A DNA stretch of 15,534 bases from Desulfobacula sp. (GCF_021107415.1 NZ_JAIOSW010000515.1:1-15534), one strand, 5' to 3'. Positions 7,193 to 15,373 are shown, counted from the first letter of the stretch. The notes: generated by a model from the letters alone, not told the origin. Made by a program: numbers and translations.

Positions 7193-7897
7193 TTGGAAAA
7201 AGTTACTTCAATTGGGTTGTGGATTATTGGCGGACTCTTTTTTTTATTTTCATTTTTTATTCTTGTATTCTGCCTGTTTTTTTTACCCCCAAAAATCACA
7301 TTCAGCATTGCCAGGTTTTTATTTGGTATTTTAATCAGATTAATGGGAATAAAACTTGTTGTAACAGGCAGGGAGTATATTCAGTCTGATAAATCTTACC
7401 TGATCATGGGAAATCACCAAAGTCTTTTTGATGTTTTTGTTATTCCAACGGCCATTCCCCTATGCTTTGTGGGTGTCGAGGCTGCCTATCATTTTTCGTT
7501 GCCTGTATGGGGATACCTGATCCGTAAATGGGGATGCATCCCTATAAAAAGAAACAACCTTAAAAAGGCAATTTTAAGCCTTGAAATGGCAAGAAAAACG
7601 CTCTTGTCCGGAATGAGTATCGGTATTCTGCCTGAGGGACACAGGACACTTACAGGAGAAATATCACCCTTTAAAAAAGGACCGTTTCATTTAGCCAAAG
7701 GTGCTAAAGCTGATATTTTACCCTTTGCAATAAATGGTCTGTTCACTTACAACCGAAAATCAAGTTTAATTTTAAGGCCGGGAAAGGTTAAAGTAAATAT
7801 TGGAAAACCGGTTCCTTACGATACTTTTAAAAATTTATCCGTAGAGGAGATAAGACAAAAACTTTTTGATAATATCTTCAAATTAAGCCAACAATAA
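7193..7897 (+). CDS. PlsC-type 1-acylglycerol-3-phosphate acyltransferase (LPLAT family)
   Basis: This protein is probably an inner-membrane acyltransferase that acylates lysophosphatidate to phosphatidate, or modifies a related lipid. A strongly hydrophobic N-terminal segment (7-31, LWIIGGLFFLFSFFILVFCLFF) anchors it. The catalytic block I is NHQSLFD (H75, D80). Block II is GCIPIKRN (114-121). Block III is PEGHRTLTGEISPFKKGPFHLA (147-168), with the EGxR signature at 148-151. Block IV is ILPFAINGLF (175-184). The 234-aa length is usual. The start is a TTG placed directly after the TAG of the kinase gene; AAGG at 7180-7183 is nine bases upstream, and no ATG in a sensible position exists before the membrane segment. 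It is the last gene of the purC run. Confidence 0.9.
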   Translation: MEKVTSIGLWIIGGLFFLFSFFILVFCLFFLPPKITFSIARFLFGILIRLMGIKLVVTGREYIQSDKSYLIMGNHQSLFDVFVIPTAIPLCFVGVEAAYHFSLPVWGYLIRKWGCIPIKRNNLKKAILSLEMARKTLLSGMSIGILPEGHRTLTGEISPFKKGPFHLAKGAKADILPFAINGLFTYNRKSSLILRPGKVKVNIGKPVPYDTFKNLSVEEIRQKLFDNIFKLSQQ

Positions 7898-7937
7898 AAC
7901 CGGGCAGTTAATTATAAGTTTGTTTATTTACTGCCTG
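7893..7937 (-). terminator. Possible terminator of the xseA-to-EF-G-like operon
   Basis: GGCAGT (7903-7908) pairs with ACTGCC (7930-7935) around an AT-rich loop. Read on the minus strand the stem is followed by GGTTTTATT (7892-7900), a short T-rich tail. It lies beyond the large palindrome. On the plus strand there is no T tract after the stem. This is a modest prediction. Confidence 0.35.
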
Positions 7938-7940
7938 ACC

Positions 7941-8084
7941 GAAAACCTGAAAATTTTTGTGAGCATACGCTCCTCTGCGAGCCGAGTACAAGGCGGGCGA
8001 TAATTTTAACCGGAGGAATACATTAAGTATTTCAAGGATTAAAATTATCGCCCAACGCAGTAATCGGGAAAATTGGCGGTTTTC
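7941..8084. repeat. Large imperfect palindrome filling the convergent intergenic gap; candidate dispersed repeat or MITE-like element
   Basis: The core is a perfect 15-bp inverted repeat: 7995-8009 (GGGCGATAATTTTAA) and 8039-8053 (its exact complement). Inside it a second stem AATAC/GTATT (8017-8021 with 8027-8031) caps the structure. Outside it, AATTTT (7952-7957) pairs with AAAATT (8069-8074) and GAAAACC (7941-7947) with GGTTTTC (8078-8084), so pairing extends over about 145 bases. The left arm carries about 20 extra bases, including its own GAGC-ATAC-GCTC hairpin (7961-7972). Its GC-rich patches differ from the local AT-rich intergenic sequence. It ends a few bases from the EF-G-like stop codon. 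The structure would form a long cruciform or RNA hairpin on either strand. Whether it is repeated elsewhere cannot be seen from one window. Confidence 0.7.
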
Positions 8085-8092
8085 AGTTGACA

Positions 8093-10168
8093 CTATTTGT
8101 TCTCTTCTTTCTCAGCGTTAACCCTGTCAATGATTTTTTGTGCCATATCACCCGGAACGACATCATATTGTTCAAATTCTATGGTAAATGTTCCTCTGCC
8201 GGCTGTCATAGAACTTAAATCAGGTGCATATCTAAGTATTTCAGCCATGGGAACCAGGGCATTGATAATCTGTTTATCGTCTTCGGAATCCATCCCAAGA
8301 ACCCTGCCGCGTCTGGAATTAAGATCCCCCATAATGTCGCCTGTACTATCATCCGGAACTTTTACAGCTATCTTCATGATAGGTTCAAGCAGGGTCGCTT
8401 TTGCATCTTTTGCAGCATTCTTAAAGGCAAGAGTCCCTGCCATTTTAAAAGCCATTTCAGAGGAATCAACAGAATGATAGGATCCAAAATCAAGAGTTGT
8501 TCTGAAATCAACACAGGGAAAACCCGCAAGTATACCTGTTTTTGAAGTTTCCCTGATACCGGCTTCGACTGCAGGAATATAATTTTTAGGGATAACCCCG
8601 CCGACAATTTTATCTACAAACTCAAATCCTCTGCCTTTTGGAAGGGGTTCAAGAACAATCCAGCAGTCACCATACTGCCCATGCCCACCAGACTGTTTTT
8701 TATGCTTGCCCTGAACACGAATTTTTTTCTTAAAGGTTTCCCGATAGGCCACCTTTGGTGTTTCAATGTCCATACCCACATTAAATTTTCTTTGAATTTT
8801 TTCAGCAGTCACTTCTATATGAACAAGACCTCTGCCGGAAAGGATAGTCTGTTTGGTTTCTTCATTCCTTTGAAGTTGAAGCCCTGTATCTTCTTCAAGA
8901 ATTTTTCTAACGGCTTCATGAATTTTATCTTCGTCATTTTTTGCTTTGGGTGAAATAGCAAAGGAAATAACAGGTGGCAAGGGCTGCGGAGCCGGTATCT
9001 GGATATCTTTTCCGCCTGTCAGCGTATCACCGGTCAAGGTGCCTTTGAGTTTTGCCACAGCAACAATAGATCCCGGTAGAGCACTGGTTATGGTTTTTTG
9101 TTCCTTACCGGCAATTTCAAGAAGCTGTGAGAATCTCTCTTTTATATCCTTTGTTGTGTTAACAACATTGCCTTCCTTTCCAAGAGTTCCTGAAATCACG
9201 CGAAATAAAGAAAGTCTTCCTGCATATGGGTCAACAATGGTGTTGAAAACAAAGCCGCAAAACTCAGCATCCGGGTCGGGAGAAACAATAATATCCTCTC
9301 CATTGGCATCTTTTGCAATCCAATCGCCTCTATCAAGGGGAGAGGGCATATAGTCATTGATAATATCAGAAATGGTATCGACACCGATCATCTTTGTGGC
9401 GGAACAGCAAATGGCCGGATAAAACTCGGCATCCTGAACTCCCTGTCTGAATGCTACTTTTAGTTCATCTTCAGTAATTTCTTCACCTTCCAGATATTTT
9501 TCAAGAAGTTCATCATTGAGTTCAGCTACATTTTCAATAAATTCTTCTTTTGCCATTTCAATGTCATCTGACAGGTCGGAAGGAACATCAATCTTGCCTG
9601 GTTTCCCATCTGCATCATATTCAAAGGCCTGGCCTGAAATAATATCCACAAACCCTGTAAAGTCATTTTCAGAACCGATGGGATAAAAAATAGGAACGAT
9701 CTTGTTTTTAAGTGCAGTTTTGCAGGCCGTAATACAGGTTGAAAAATCTGCTCTTTCCCGGTCCAGCTTATTCACAATAACAAAGCCGGGCAAATTATAT
9801 TCCAATGCACTGGCTGCAGCTTCCTCGGTCATGGCAGACGGTCCGCCAACCCCGTCAATCACAAATGCCATGCAGTCTGCAACAGGAAAGCATGTCTTAG
9901 AAGCAGAGAAAAAATTCTGATCACCAGGAGTATCCATCAAAGTAATTGTATGTTTATTATGCGTATACTTAATAAATGATGTATTAATACTCTGCTGTTT
10001 TCTGGTTTCTTCAGGCTGAAAATCCATGACGGTATTGCCTTCTTCAACTTTTCCAAGACGCTTGGTAACTCCGGCTTGAAATAGCATAGCCTCAGCAAGA
10101 GTTGTCTTGCCTGCACCTCCATGACCAGCCAGAGCTACATTTCTCATGGTTTTAATTTCTTCGCTCAT
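8093..10168 (-). CDS. Elongation factor G-like GTPase (EF-G paralogue)
   Basis: The full EF-G layout is present in 691 residues: a G domain (about 8-275), beta-barrel domain II (about 300-395), domain III (about 400-475), domain IV with QSGGHGQYGDCWIVLEPLPKGRGFEF starting near 492, and domain V ending in TAGRGTFTIEFEQYDVVP. The P-loop is GHGGAGKTT (15-23) rather than the canonical AHIDAGKTT. G3 reads DTPGDQNF (79-86) where EF-G has DTPGHVDF, so the catalytic His is Asp83. G4 is NKLD (133-136) and G5 is CSAT (255-258). These changes place it in the EF-G-like paralogue group rather than the housekeeping translocase; its substrate state on the ribosome is unknown. AGGAG lies five bases before the ATG. 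It follows tlyA by 69 nt on the same strand and is probably the last gene of that operon. Confidence 0.9.
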   Translation of the reverse strand: MSEEIKTMRNVALAGHGGAGKTTLAEAMLFQAGVTKRLGKVEEGNTVMDFQPEETRKQQSINTSFIKYTHNKHTITLMDTPGDQNFFSASKTCFPVADCMAFVIDGVGGPSAMTEEAAASALEYNLPGFVIVNKLDRERADFSTCITACKTALKNKIVPIFYPIGSENDFTGFVDIISGQAFEYDADGKPGKIDVPSDLSDDIEMAKEEFIENVAELNDELLEKYLEGEEITEDELKVAFRQGVQDAEFYPAICCSATKMIGVDTISDIINDYMPSPLDRGDWIAKDANGEDIIVSPDPDAEFCGFVFNTIVDPYAGRLSLFRVISGTLGKEGNVVNTTKDIKERFSQLLEIAGKEQKTITSALPGSIVAVAKLKGTLTGDTLTGGKDIQIPAPQPLPPVISFAISPKAKNDEDKIHEAVRKILEEDTGLQLQRNEETKQTILSGRGLVHIEVTAEKIQRKFNVGMDIETPKVAYRETFKKKIRVQGKHKKQSGGHGQYGDCWIVLEPLPKGRGFEFVDKIVGGVIPKNYIPAVEAGIRETSKTGILAGFPCVDFRTTLDFGSYHSVDSSEMAFKMAGTLAFKNAAKDAKATLLEPIMKIAVKVPDDSTGDIMGDLNSRRGRVLGMDSEDDKQIINALVPMAEILRYAPDLSSMTAGRGTFTIEFEQYDVVPGDMAQKIIDRVNAEKEENK

Positions 10169-10237
10169 TACTGCTCCTCTTAAACAATTAATAAAAAGTT
10201 ATATTTAAATAATCGAATTTAAATAAAATTAATAGTG

Positions 10238-11011
10238 TTATTTTAAATTTTTTTTAAAAGTTAAAAATATAATATACTCAATATTTCCTTTTGGGCCTGA
10301 AATAGGGGAGGGGACTACCTGATTTATCTGATACCCTTTTTTTTTAAAAAAAAATTTTAAATCTTCTATCACCAATCTTCTAATTTCAGGATCCTTTACA
10401 ACCCCCCCCCTGCCGACATTCTTCTTTCCTGCTTCAAATTGAGGTTTGATCAAGGCCAGAACCTGTGTATCATCTCTCATAAATTTTTCAGCAGAAGGGA
10501 GAACGATTTTAAGTGAGATAAATGAAGTATCCGCAACAACTACATCCACTTTTTCATTAATGACTTTATAGGGCATATGCCGGATATTGGTCCTTTCAAT
10601 AACTTTTACCCGTGAGTTCTGTCTTAAAGACCAGTCAAACTGCCCATATCCTACATCAACTGCATATACTTTTTCTGCCCCATTCTGAAGCAGACAATCG
10701 GTGAAACCACCGGTTGAAGCCCCAATATCAAGGCAAGTCATGCCTTTTACTGACACTGGAATACTCTTTAACGCCTTTTCAAGCTTTAAGCCCCCCCGGC
10801 TGACAAATGGATTGTCATCCTGCTTTACAATGACGTTTGCATCATTGGCAATCAAAGTTCCCGGTTTATCCACAGGTATATCATTTACAAGCACTTTGCC
10901 TGCCATAATAAGAGCTTTTGCACGAGCTCTGGAGTTAACCAGTCCTTTTTCAACAACAAAGCAATCAAGCCTGATTTTATTCTTTATGGCTTTATTTAAT
11001 TTTATTGCCAT
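10238..11011 (-). CDS. tlyA: TlyA family rRNA 2'-O-methyltransferase / hemolysin-like protein
   Basis: TlyA-type proteins combine an S4 RNA-binding domain with a FtsJ-like methyltransferase; characterised members 2'-O-methylate ribosomal RNA. The S4 domain (about 13-75) is IRLDCFVVEKGLVNSRARAKALIMAGKVLVN. SRGGLKLEKAL (71-81) links to the SAM-binding strand and loop CLDIGASTGGFTDCLLQNGA (93-112). The four catalytic positions are visible: Lys76, Asp161 (ADTSFISL), Lys189 (LIKPQFE) and Glu245 (NIEY). The length of 257 is normal. The ATG at 11011 overlaps the dxs 3' end by 20 bases and has GGAG five bases upstream, inside dxs. The gene contains a G9 and a G7 tract on its coding strand and a T9A9 block, all at sites of low-complexity codons. 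It belongs to the conserved xseA-xseB-ispA-dxs-tlyA order. Confidence 0.95.
   Translation of the reverse strand: MAIKLNKAIKNKIRLDCFVVEKGLVNSRARAKALIMAGKVLVNDIPVDKPGTLIANDANVIVKQDDNPFVSRGGLKLEKALKSIPVSVKGMTCLDIGASTGGFTDCLLQNGAEKVYAVDVGYGQFDWSLRQNSRVKVIERTNIRHMPYKVINEKVDVVVADTSFISLKIVLPSAEKFMRDDTQVLALIKPQFEAGKKNVGRGGVVKDPEIRRLVIEDLKFFFKKKGYQINQVVPSPISGPKGNIEYIIFLTFKKNLK
10402..10410. repeat. Nine-base poly-C (poly-G on coding strand) tract within tlyA
   Basis: Nine consecutive C on the plus strand encode Arg-Gly-Gly-Val in the conserved VGRGGVV motif of TlyA. A seven-base tract (10791-10797) encodes the conserved SRGGL, and T9A9 lies at 10337-10354. In an AT-rich genome a G9 run is a likely slippage site. 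Confidence 0.8.
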
Positions 11012-12875
11012 GTAACTCCAAACCTGCGTTTACAATAGCGGCACTGTCAATTCCATAGTCTCGTCTTAAAATATCCTGAGGCCCATGCTCGACAAATCTG
11101 TTTTTGATGCCAATCCTTTTTATGGAAAATCCTGTTACACCCTTATCTGTCAGCATCTCAAGGACAGCAGATCCAAATCCTCCATCAAGAACGTGGTCTT
11201 CCACGGTAATGATTTTTTTAATTTTCAATGCATATTCAATTATCAGGTTTGTATCAAGCGGCTTGACAAATCTGGCATTAATTATCGTTGCATGAATACC
11301 CTGTTTTTTTAGTAATTTATTGGCTTTTAAAGCCTCGCAGACTGATTTTCCAATGGCGATAATCAACACATCATCACCTTCATTAATCACTTGGGCTTTT
11401 CCAATTTCCAAAGGTTTTGGATTTTCCTCAATTTTGACACCCGTTCCAATTCCCCTTGGATATCTTATGGCAACAGGGCCATTATAATTGACTGCTGTGA
11501 CAAGCATTCTTGCCAGTTCATTTTCATCCTTTGGTGCCATAATGGTCATGTTTGGCATGCAGCGAAGATATGAATAATCAAACAAACCATTATGTGTTGG
11601 GCCGTCTTCACCAACGATTCCCCCACGGTCAATGGCAAATACAACCGGATGTGCATCTATACATACATCATGGAGGATCTGATCAAAGGCTCTTTGCAAA
11701 AAGGTAGAATAGATAGCAACAACGGGCTTTAATCCCTTGGATGATAGTCCTGCTGAAAATGTAACTGCATGCTGTTCTGCAATGCCCACATCAAAAAACC
11801 GGTCCGGATAAAGTTTTGAAAACTCAATCAATCCAGTACCCTCTGGCATGGCAGCCGTCACTGCGACAATTTTTTCATTGGTTTTGGCAAGTTTGATCAT
11901 TTGAGAGCCAAACACCTGGGTATAAGTTGGTATCCCATTGGATATATGATTGCTTTTACCTGTATCCACTGCAAAAGACCCTACACCATGAAAATAGACC
12001 GGATTTTTCTCAGCCGGTTCATATCCTTTGCCTTTTACCGTAGTAACATGTAAAAGGACCGGATCTTTGGGATTTTTGATATTCTTTAAAATATCAATCA
12101 AATGTTCTAAATTATGTCCGTCAATGGGCCCGAAATAATCAAAATTAAATGCTTCGAATAACATGCCCGGTGTAATAAACGCTTTAAAAGATTCTTCAGA
12201 CCGTTTGGCAATATTGTAAATATTATCACCAATTTTCGGCAAAGATTTTAAAAAAATACCAAATTGATTTCTCAAATTTTGAAGATATTTGGCTGAAAAG
12301 GTTCGGCTTAAAAAAGAAGACAGGGTACCCACATTGGGAGAGATGGACATGTCATTATCATTTAAAATAACAATCAAATTGCGTTTTAAATCCCCGGTCT
12401 GAGTAAAACCTTCATAGGCAAGTCCTGCGGTTAAAGAACCGTCTCCGATAACTGAAATGACATCAGAAGTGTCCTTGTTTAAATATTTGGCATAACAAAC
12501 CCCAAGTCCGGCAGAAATTGAGGTGGAAGAATGCCCCACAGTGAATCCGTCATAAGCGCTCTCCTTGATTTTCGAAAATCCTGATATGCCTTTGTATTGA
12601 CGAAGACTGTCAAAGATGTCATTTCTTCCGGTAATCAGCTTATGGGCATACGATTGATGTCCCACATCCCATATCAATGTATCCTTTGGCAGATCAAAGA
12701 CATAATGAATAGCCAAAGTCAATTCTACCACACCCAGGCTTGAGGCCAGGTGCCCGCCATTTTTTGATACCACATCAATAATTCTTTCACGAATTTCTCC
12801 GGCAAGAGCTTTTAGTTCTTCTCTGGAAAGTTGTTTAATGTCTTTGGATATTTTTATTTGTTCAAGAAGACTCAA
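10992..12875 (-). CDS. dxs: 1-deoxy-D-xylulose-5-phosphate synthase
   Basis: Dxs condenses pyruvate and glyceraldehyde 3-phosphate using thiamine diphosphate, the first step of the MEP isoprenoid pathway. The N-terminal thiamine-pyrophosphate domain contains DVGHQSYAHKLITGR (70-84) and the GDG motif at 144-146, with LNDN (171-174) closing the metal-binding motif. The middle transketolase-type domain has VGIAEQHAVTFSAGL, including the conserved Glu, and DRGGIVGEDGPTHNGLFD. The C-terminal domain ends in GLELHGNKIK. The length of 627 is normal. The start is a TTG (12873-12875): an in-frame TAG lies two codons upstream, the N-terminus MSLLEQI matches the family, and GAGG is ten bases before it. 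It begins 22 nt after ispA and overlaps tlyA by 20 nt. Confidence 0.97.
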   Translation of the reverse strand: MSLLEQIKISKDIKQLSREELKALAGEIRERIIDVVSKNGGHLASSLGVVELTLAIHYVFDLPKDTLIWDVGHQSYAHKLITGRNDIFDSLRQYKGISGFSKIKESAYDGFTVGHSSTSISAGLGVCYAKYLNKDTSDVISVIGDGSLTAGLAYEGFTQTGDLKRNLIVILNDNDMSISPNVGTLSSFLSRTFSAKYLQNLRNQFGIFLKSLPKIGDNIYNIAKRSEESFKAFITPGMLFEAFNFDYFGPIDGHNLEHLIDILKNIKNPKDPVLLHVTTVKGKGYEPAEKNPVYFHGVGSFAVDTGKSNHISNGIPTYTQVFGSQMIKLAKTNEKIVAVTAAMPEGTGLIEFSKLYPDRFFDVGIAEQHAVTFSAGLSSKGLKPVVAIYSTFLQRAFDQILHDVCIDAHPVVFAIDRGGIVGEDGPTHNGLFDYSYLRCMPNMTIMAPKDENELARMLVTAVNYNGPVAIRYPRGIGTGVKIEENPKPLEIGKAQVINEGDDVLIIAIGKSVCEALKANKLLKKQGIHATIINARFVKPLDTNLIIEYALKIKKIITVEDHVLDGGFGSAVLEMLTDKGVTGFSIKRIGIKNRFVEHGPQDILRRDYGIDSAAIVNAGLELHGNKIK

Positions 12876-12897
12876 AATCTATTAACCTCAATTTTTG

Positions 12898-13803
12898 TTA
12901 ATGGTCCCTGTTTATAGTATAGTCGGCAATTGCCCTTAAAGGATCTGCCTTTTCATCAAATTGTGAAATCGCCTGGATGGCATCATCAATAAGGTTCTCT
13001 GCATATTTTTTTGACTTATCAAGACCAATAATTGCCGGAAAGGTCATTTTATCATTCAACGCATCAGATCCTGTCGCCTTCCCCATAATTTTGGGATCAC
13101 CTTCAATATTTAAAATATCATCCACGACCTGAAACGCTAACCCTACTTTATCTGCATAAACTACTAATTTCCGAATCATTTCCGGATCAGCCCCGACACT
13201 TACCGCACCTGCCTCAACACTGACGGTGATTATTTTGCCGGTTTTAAAAGCATGTATTTTTTTAAGATGAATCAGGCTATCATTTTGTTCGGGTTGGAAA
13301 GACTGCATATCAAGGATCTGCCCTTCAGCCATGCCTTGTATTCCAGCGGCCTGTGAAATCAAAGAAATCAACTTAAGTCGTGTCTGACTATCCGGATATA
13401 TCTTAAAAATATGTTCCGGTTGAGAAATAATATTAAATGCATGGGTCTGTAATGCATCTCCCGCCAGAATAGCAGTCGCTTCTGAAAATTTTTTATGGCA
13501 GGTGGGTAATCCACGCCTTAAATCATCATTATCCATGGCCGGCAAATCATCATGAATCAAAGAAAATGTATGGATCATTTCAATGGCACAACAGGCGGGC
13601 AGGGCGATAAAAAAATCCTTTCCACAGGCCTGGGCAGCAGCAATTGACAGAATGGGACGCAGCCTTTTCCCACCGGCCATGAGAGAATGATTCATTGCCA
13701 TGATTAATTCACGGTCTTGATCAAACTGCTGAAGAATCATCTTAAGATATCGGTTCACCAATCCCTGTTTTTCTTCAAGGTATTGCAACAGGTTAAATTC
13801 CAT
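12898..13803 (-). CDS. ispA: Polyprenyl synthetase, probably farnesyl diphosphate synthase
   Basis: This enzyme condenses isopentenyl diphosphate with allylic diphosphates, in series with Dxs next door. GGKRLRP (44-50) binds diphosphate. The first Asp-rich motif is DDLPAMD (85-91), the bacterial DDxxxxD form, preceded by TFSLIH. A Phe sits five residues before the first Asp, which fits a short C15 product. GDALQTHAF and KTGKI follow. The second Asp-rich motif is DDILN (228-232), with Asn instead of the final Asp. I chose the ATG at 13803, just past the xseB stop, because MEFNLLQYLE fits the family start. Alternatives are ATG 13812 and TTG 13818, both overlapping xseB. No strong ribosome site favours any of them, suggesting coupling to xseB. 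Confidence 0.92.
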   Translation of the reverse strand: MEFNLLQYLEEKQGLVNRYLKMILQQFDQDRELIMAMNHSLMAGGKRLRPILSIAAAQACGKDFFIALPACCAIEMIHTFSLIHDDLPAMDNDDLRRGLPTCHKKFSEATAILAGDALQTHAFNIISQPEHIFKIYPDSQTRLKLISLISQAAGIQGMAEGQILDMQSFQPEQNDSLIHLKKIHAFKTGKIITVSVEAGAVSVGADPEMIRKLVVYADKVGLAFQVVDDILNIEGDPKIMGKATGSDALNDKMTFPAIIGLDKSKKYAENLIDDAIQAISQFDEKADPLRAIADYTINRDH

Positions 13804-13804
13804 A

Positions 13805-14032
13805 CTATTCATCTTCAAAGAGTTCTTCTTTTATATTACCATTACTGTCTTTTGTAAGCATTGATATCTTTTTCTCGGTTTTATCTAAAAGGTCGAGACA
13901 AAATTTTGATTGTTTCATCCCCGACTCATATTTTTTTACTGCATCTTCAAGACAAAGATCTCCGGATTCCATTTGTTTTACAATTTCTTCAAGCTCTCTT
14001 AAAGCTGCTTCAAATGTTTTTTTCTTAGCCAT
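13805..14032 (-). CDS. xseB: Exodeoxyribonuclease VII small subunit
   Basis: XseB is the small helical subunit of exonuclease VII, several copies of which bind the large subunit XseA; the complex degrades single-stranded DNA in both directions. The 75 residues show the family pattern FEAALRELEEIVKQMESGDLCLEDAVKKYESGMKQSKFCLDLLDKTEKKI (7-56), a helical hairpin, followed by an acidic tail (EELFEDE). The ATG overlaps the xseA stop by eight bases (ATGGCTAA), and GGTGG lies nine bases upstream. Its own stop is one base before the preferred ispA start. Confidence 0.95.
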   Translation of the reverse strand: MAKKKTFEAALRELEEIVKQMESGDLCLEDAVKKYESGMKQSKFCLDLLDKTEKKISMLTKDSNGNIKEELFEDE

Positions 14033-15344
14033 TTATTTTTTCCACCCTTGTAATCAGTGCTCCTTTAAAGAGAAGTACTTCTATTTTATCATTTTTTTTT
14101 ACCTCATTTGAATCTGTAATCACTTTTTTATCTGAAACAAACCGTGAAATACTGTATCCTCTTTGTAAAACCGCTTCAGGATTAAGTGCTTGAAGTTTTA
14201 AATTAAATTTTAAATGATTAGTTTTAATCTCTTTAAAAATTTTTTGAAAATTATGTGTTAGAGACAAAGAAAGTGTTTTTACACGTTGCTTGTATTCTGA
14301 AATCTTTGTCACTGGCTGTTGGGAGTAAAGGGCTTGGGACAACCAGTGAAGTTTTTCCTTATTATATTGTACCGTGTGTTTCATCATATTGATTAATCTT
14401 GATTCAAAATCCTCAAGCTTGAATCTAAAATCATAAACAATTGTATCAGGGCTTTTTAGTCTTGAAATCAAATGAACAACCACCTGACGATGCGCAATAA
14501 TTTTATTTTTTAACGAAGAATTCAGGCTTTCCTGCAAGTTAAAAATTCTTTGAACCAGATCGTTCTTATCCGGAAGTGCCAGTTCTGCAGCAGCAGAAGG
14601 TGTTGGGGCTCTTAAGTCCGAAACAAAATCAGCAATGGTATAATCGGTTTCATGGCCAACACCTGTGATAATCGGTATGTCAGAATTAAAAATCGTATTG
14701 GCAACTATTTCTGAATTAAATGCGGCAAGATCTTCCAAAGATCCGCCGCCTCGTGCAAGTATGATCAAATCAGATTTTTGAAATTGATTCACAAGGTTTA
14801 TGGCATCGCAGATTTCATTTTCCGATCCATGTCCCTGGACTTTAACCGAAACTATTTCAAGCGGGCAGTTTGAAAACCGTCTTTGGGAAACATTGATAAT
14901 ATCTCTGACAGCAGCACCGCTACCAGAAGTAATAATGCTGATTTTGGAAGGTAAAAACGGGATTGGCTTTTTGTGTTTGTCATCAAAAAGACCTTGATCT
15001 GATAATTTTTTTTTAAGCTGTTCAAATGCAATCTGCATGGAACCTGCACCTTCGGGTTCCAGATGTTCAAAAATAAGCTGATATGATCCTCTGGGTTCAT
15101 AAAGAGTAAGTCTTGCCAATCCCATAATTTTCATACCGTTTTCAGGCTCAAATTTTAGATTGCGTTTTTGATTTTTAAACATCACGGTATTGATAACGGC
15201 CTGATGGTCTTTTAATGTAAAATAAGAATGGCCTGAAGCAGGAACAGCATAGTTGGAAATTTCACCGGTTACCCATATAAAGGGAAAAGTTTCTTCTAAA
15301 AGAGATTTGATTTCCCTTGTTAATTTAGAAACAGTATAAATCAT
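14025..15344 (-). CDS. xseA: Exodeoxyribonuclease VII large subunit
   Basis: XseA is the catalytic subunit of exonuclease VII, acting on single-stranded DNA in repair and recombination. The N-terminal OB-fold (about 20-98) contains FIWVTGEISNYAVPASGHSYFTLKD. The catalytic domain carries LILARGGGSLEDLAAFNSE (195-212), GVGHETDYTIADFVSDLRAPTPSAAAEL (228-255) and further conserved Asp/Arg/His. A long coiled-coil region follows (about 260-385), and QRGYSISR near the C-terminus is the usual closing motif. I start at the ATG 15342-15344 (439 aa) because MIYTVSKLTREIKSLLE matches the family start. The longer TTG start at 15374 lies inside the predicted promoter -10 box and would not be transcribed. 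It is the first gene of the operon. Confidence 0.96.
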   Translation of the reverse strand: MIYTVSKLTREIKSLLEETFPFIWVTGEISNYAVPASGHSYFTLKDHQAVINTVMFKNQKRNLKFEPENGMKIMGLARLTLYEPRGSYQLIFEHLEPEGAGSMQIAFEQLKKKLSDQGLFDDKHKKPIPFLPSKISIITSGSGAAVRDIINVSQRRFSNCPLEIVSVKVQGHGSENEICDAINLVNQFQKSDLIILARGGGSLEDLAAFNSEIVANTIFNSDIPIITGVGHETDYTIADFVSDLRAPTPSAAAELALPDKNDLVQRIFNLQESLNSSLKNKIIAHRQVVVHLISRLKSPDTIVYDFRFKLEDFESRLINMMKHTVQYNKEKLHWLSQALYSQQPVTKISEYKQRVKTLSLSLTHNFQKIFKEIKTNHLKFNLKLQALNPEAVLQRGYSISRFVSDKKVITDSNEVKKNDKIEVLLFKGALITRVEKING

Positions 15345-15373
15345 CTCGGTCTTTTTTCCTAACACCCTAATCA

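Noticed and set aside
7908..8093. Open reading frame of 61 codons on the minus strand in the convergent gap
   Set aside because: It starts with GTG inside the EF-G-like stop region, has no ribosome site, and is simply the translation of the large palindrome.
8097..9353. Several plus-strand open frames antisense to the EF-G-like gene
   Set aside because: They are shadows of a fully conserved coding sequence, with no start signals or recognisable protein features.
10169..10237. Independent promoter for the EF-G-like gene
   Set aside because: The gap has TATAAC-like words but no -35 box at correct spacing, and its AT richness makes such words common. Read-through from tlyA is simpler.
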